A DNA stretch of 64,000 nt, taken from NCBI GenBank assembly GCA_944343275.1, contig CALVMH010000009.1, positions 1-64,000 on the forward strand. Direction: 5' to 3'. This document shows, piece by piece, positions 63,301-64,000 of the stretch. Positions within the stretch are counted from its first letter, which is position 1, and each line of letters starts with the position of its first letter. Made by a program: the position numbers and the translations under genes. This DNA comes from an uncultured Clostridia bacterium. GTDB lineage: Bacteria > Bacillota > Clostridia > Christensenellales > Borkfalkiaceae. The notes under the pieces were generated by a model. The model saw only the letters and a program-made list of their open reading frames with translations. It made no database searches and was not told the DNA's origin.

Positions 63301-64000
63301 AAGGTCTCCTCGCCCGCGGGGATCCAGAAGTAGTTCGAACTTGCCTCCTGATAGGAAAGAACGATCTCATACTCCCCTGCGTTCACGGGCAAGCCCTGCT
63401 GCAAGGCGGAATCGGAAACGGAACGGTATTGATATGTCGGGGTCAGGTTGAACCGCGCGTTCACGAACGTGAAGTCCGTGCCCTGTTCCAGCGACTTGCC
63501 GTCATAGACGGGCGTGCCCGGCTGCACTTGATAGGCGCCCGTCAGCACGGCGTCGGTGTAGCCCGCCTTGACTTCCTCGCTGCCCTGATAGCCGGGGTCC
63601 TGCGTGATGTCGTCCAGATAGGAAGTGCTCTCGAGCGTGAAGTTCCCGTTTTTGACGCTCTGCGCCACATCGTATTGGAAAAATCCTTCCGAAACAACGA
63701 TGTTCGCCTTGGTCGAGGTTTCCTTAAAGCTCATCCCGATGGTCGCCTTCTCTTTGAGATGGCAGTTGCGGATCTCGATCGTGGCGCCGCTTCCGCTCCC
63801 CACGATGGCGTACCCGAAAGAGGCGATCTCGAAAAGGTTGCCCTCCATGCGCAGCCCGTCGATGACGATCGTGCCATTCTGCTCCGCACAGATCGCGCCG
63901 CCAAGTCCGTTAAATCTATTCAAATAGTAAGCATCTCTGAAATAAACATCTCCGATAATGCAGTCCTTGACGTCGATCCTGGCGCTCCCTGCGGCATGGA
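57375..64000 (-). CDS. Giant surface protein with beta-helix and YDG/MBG repeats, 5' end outside window
   Basis: At least 2207 residues; the frame stays open to base 64000, so the true start and signal peptide lie beyond the edge. The visible N-terminus is parallel beta-helix-like (GTIVIDGLRMEGNLFEI, GATIEIRNCHLKEK). It continues with many YDG/MBG-type strands ('YTYDGTAKTP', 'NNTDAGLATI', 'GTGNYTGT', each unit ending F-T-I-x-K/G) and two long Ig-like blocks starting VTFEENKHYW and YFDGSVYWDKNAV. The C-terminus has a membrane helix (WIILPIILGIIDLILLATAI) and a charged tail instead of LPXTG. Likely an adhesin or S-layer-like protein. It leads the operon down to 54598. Confidence 0.85.
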   Translation of the reverse strand, partial: HAAGSARIDVKDCIIGDVYFRDAYYLNRFNGLGGAICAEQNGTIVIDGLRMEGNLFEIASFGYAIVGSGSGATIEIRNCHLKEKATIGMSFKETSTKANIVVSEGFFQYDVAQSVKNGNFTLESTSYLDDITQDPGYQGSEEVKAGYTDAVLTGAYQVQPGTPVYDGKSLEQGTDFTFVNARFNLTPTYQYRSVSDSALQQGLPVNAGEYEIVLSYQEASSNYFWIPAGEETFLIEIGQYDIANATVSVTGTYEYNGTEHRPQFANLSQSGPVQFTAKDIQIRSYSNNVNAGTAQVVIEGIGNFTGTKTLSFTIGQRKLSNVKFQTSVSYTYDGTAKTPQLSELTYSDGTIPITSDDFYIKDYTNNTDAGLATINLEAKRNYTGSATIRFRINAKPVTAEWLLNGSAWQSSIDYTAGGHLVKVSVPGLLAQDSISIELSVAEIDQNPVGTRVSATEYRLTDAFDVPYQLEVKLDGSKKSNYQLSGATNTLFIGNGVLGLKVEFFAKDGKTPLENRYSLDTNNHITINLKISDASGKAFTSDVVLTVKVASTTVQLTNQNGAFVGTADMGELTGSSGKSYAVTITGTASNHVVETVSMMYEVNYAKSLDTWFTMQNVTFEENKHYWTNDSNGVTFKPNKGYKVSDTRGKYPSSYSGWVDSFVGYDATGLIVYFLEESTGFVGYDIYYTHRDIKVPEVTLHDDDGTDLLDASGETGKKFFLYTGSLDVFAQFSDPGNENTSSGIKSREYAFGDASGAKTSYMSLPSTGTFTLNNGYTVCYIRVTDRVGNVTVATASYKQFTPLADADGNYTKLTAAGAQIDLGNTTLLSVKNGGSALSSGDYTGTTIITLNGSYLDALDMHAQNTAKFVFTVEYLPNGLTAWSQVKNQNVEHSFDYTLTVTKANFDRSFVTVTVDGHGTSKNDFMYDGTPFPATVQMSSKFDGDYSVGYAQVNVSKAYARYVLPSSVDVVLPGEDAPVEAGSWSVTVRITNSNLYKDATVDSLYTFKIEPRRITVQYHAASSVYGDPIADLTSTVTVGSVVGSDVAYYAYTTAHEYSSVGEYEIVAVDPSSNYEVTFLPLPKYKILPATLTDATVGVTAEYDGQKHSIVLAPGAFKNGDDIGDFTVEFSKNGSSWSSSPIEAVGVADSTRVYYRLVNKNYNTLTGDVELTITPRDLANASISVNGTYTYQGSAHTLTPADFSLSDGSIAIAQSDISIDGYADNTDAGTAHVTLRGTGNYQGTVTVDFTIEKAQLSAADFNFTAPADTTYSAAEKSADVAFIKQLVGAGAVTVLYSSDAATFKQVQPLNTGVYYIFIDVAEGSNYHGLSQLALGKSFTITPKTVSLTWLLDGGAWKDSADYKAGGYVISVNTSDILDGGVMVLLHAKSTQVDQKGATVTLEKSGSYTITAELSGNTLGNYVLDSATEQKAFSLALVQLTSKLQLSDSNGDLLGADVIFTVDSTGKMFITAKLMSADGSALPNGLTVTLTVRFSVGGASNQYPLQFDGSAYTERFEIPFAKGTYRVTVTATDPAGNYGVTTPSMSSFDVDWLDASDAWESNGYFDGSVYWDKNAVRFTAKSGYEVGTALTSFGKDVTATKDDAAFRFYYKNAKGQVGFVEKSVKMDSAAPTADIGDGSTADLYNDTKPAGEEFWVYAGTLSVEISGSDGGSGVREIMYKFVKGTSDTGWAQLKGSTLALDPDYDILYVKVTDNVGNEAQFSATFRNYTKLSDVSADYVKLSNNGASMPQTFGENTFVSVTGNAIASGDYAASDTLTLTSSYLDELDFTGDRKDYAFVVTYLPGGLDGSKIKNPAAPYTFTFTVKTEKATIGADSFSFSVKDHSGSMKYDASEYHAELTHTAGLGAVTYYYNGSTSAPVNAGTYRVTADIPETKYYKQASGLGDAKWQFTIEKATGLQASAADIDVIYDGAKHPVDVVVTGFVGGEDQHADGYLVEYSTDKHVWLRDHAPVNVADSGVVYFRVSYTNYQTVEGMATVTIAARSFETDGIQLVVKGDYTYTGKPLNAQFEVLGSATIRPEDYSVSYSNNVNAGTATVVITGTGNYTGTLSTQFTIDKAALNGLKAEIEGWRAGEKASAPTLTGNVSGGDVTYRYTGKTADGAAYDSTEAPKTAGEYRVIVTVGETMNYLGGSAFADFTIGAPLQGPSPWIILPIILGIIDLILLATAIGLWIRRRDEEREENAYAASDASYKN

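Overview
The window looks like chromosomal DNA of an uncultured, probably gut-associated member of the Clostridia. Supporting evidence is moderately high GC with AT-rich consensus sigma-A promoters, strong AGGAGG-type ribosome sites, Firmicutes-type gene order (ftsK, rimO, pgsA, cinA, recA, rny) and two sporulation regulators (Spo0A and SigK). Nearly everything is on the minus strand; only degV and one tRNA-Leu are on the plus strand. A finer placement, for example Christensenellales-like, would be a guess.

Layout. 1-4233: start of an MgtC-family protein, then a tightly coupled glycerol-phosphate operon (two FAD oxidoreductases, a DUF1667 protein and a sn-glycerol-1-phosphate dehydrogenase). 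4287-20900: first glycan-utilisation locus. A lipoprotein sugar-binding protein and two ABC permeases are followed by secreted lipoproteins (GH43, CBM9-like, SGNH esterase, a 1557-residue modular protein) and a GtaA-like protein without a signal peptide. Its promoter has an 11-bp inverted repeat around it and lies next to an AraC-type regulator. 22018-26914: a glycerophosphodiesterase and a methionine/one-carbon operon metF - MetH activation protein - metH. 27003-30774: sigK, degV, tRNA-Leu(UAG), rny. 30980-41245: the operon ftsK-rimO-pgsA-cinA-recA-nadE and monocistronic spo0A. 41572-54436: second glycan locus (AraC regulator, binding protein, a permease with a missing 3' end, a surface protein with a missing 5' end, then intracellular GH42, GH78, a GH31 relic and GH2). 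54511-64000: a five-gene operon led by a giant repeat-rich surface protein that runs off the window edge, followed by a membrane protein with an uL15-like C-terminus, a small zinc ribbon, a DUF2726 protein and a Pr6Pr-type membrane protein.

How it fits together. Locus 1 appears complete: extracellular lipoproteins would bind, deacetylate and cleave an arabinose- or xylose-containing polysaccharide, and the ABC transporter would import the products. Locus 2 would import rhamnose/galactose-containing oligosaccharides for cytoplasmic hydrolysis. It looks eroded: a deletion appears to have removed the end of permease 1, all of permease 2 and the front of a surface protein, and the GH31 gene is an internally deleted relic. 

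The observations most worth following are the Spo0A receiver domain that lacks the phosphoacceptor aspartate, the G9 tract inside the promoter spacer of the locus 2 regulator, the deletion junction at about 50.73 kb, the 17-bp element found upstream of two promoters on either side of the locus 1 regulator, and the uncharacterised surface-protein operon at 54.6-64 kb. No CRISPR array, integrase, transposase, rRNA or recognisable riboswitch was seen.
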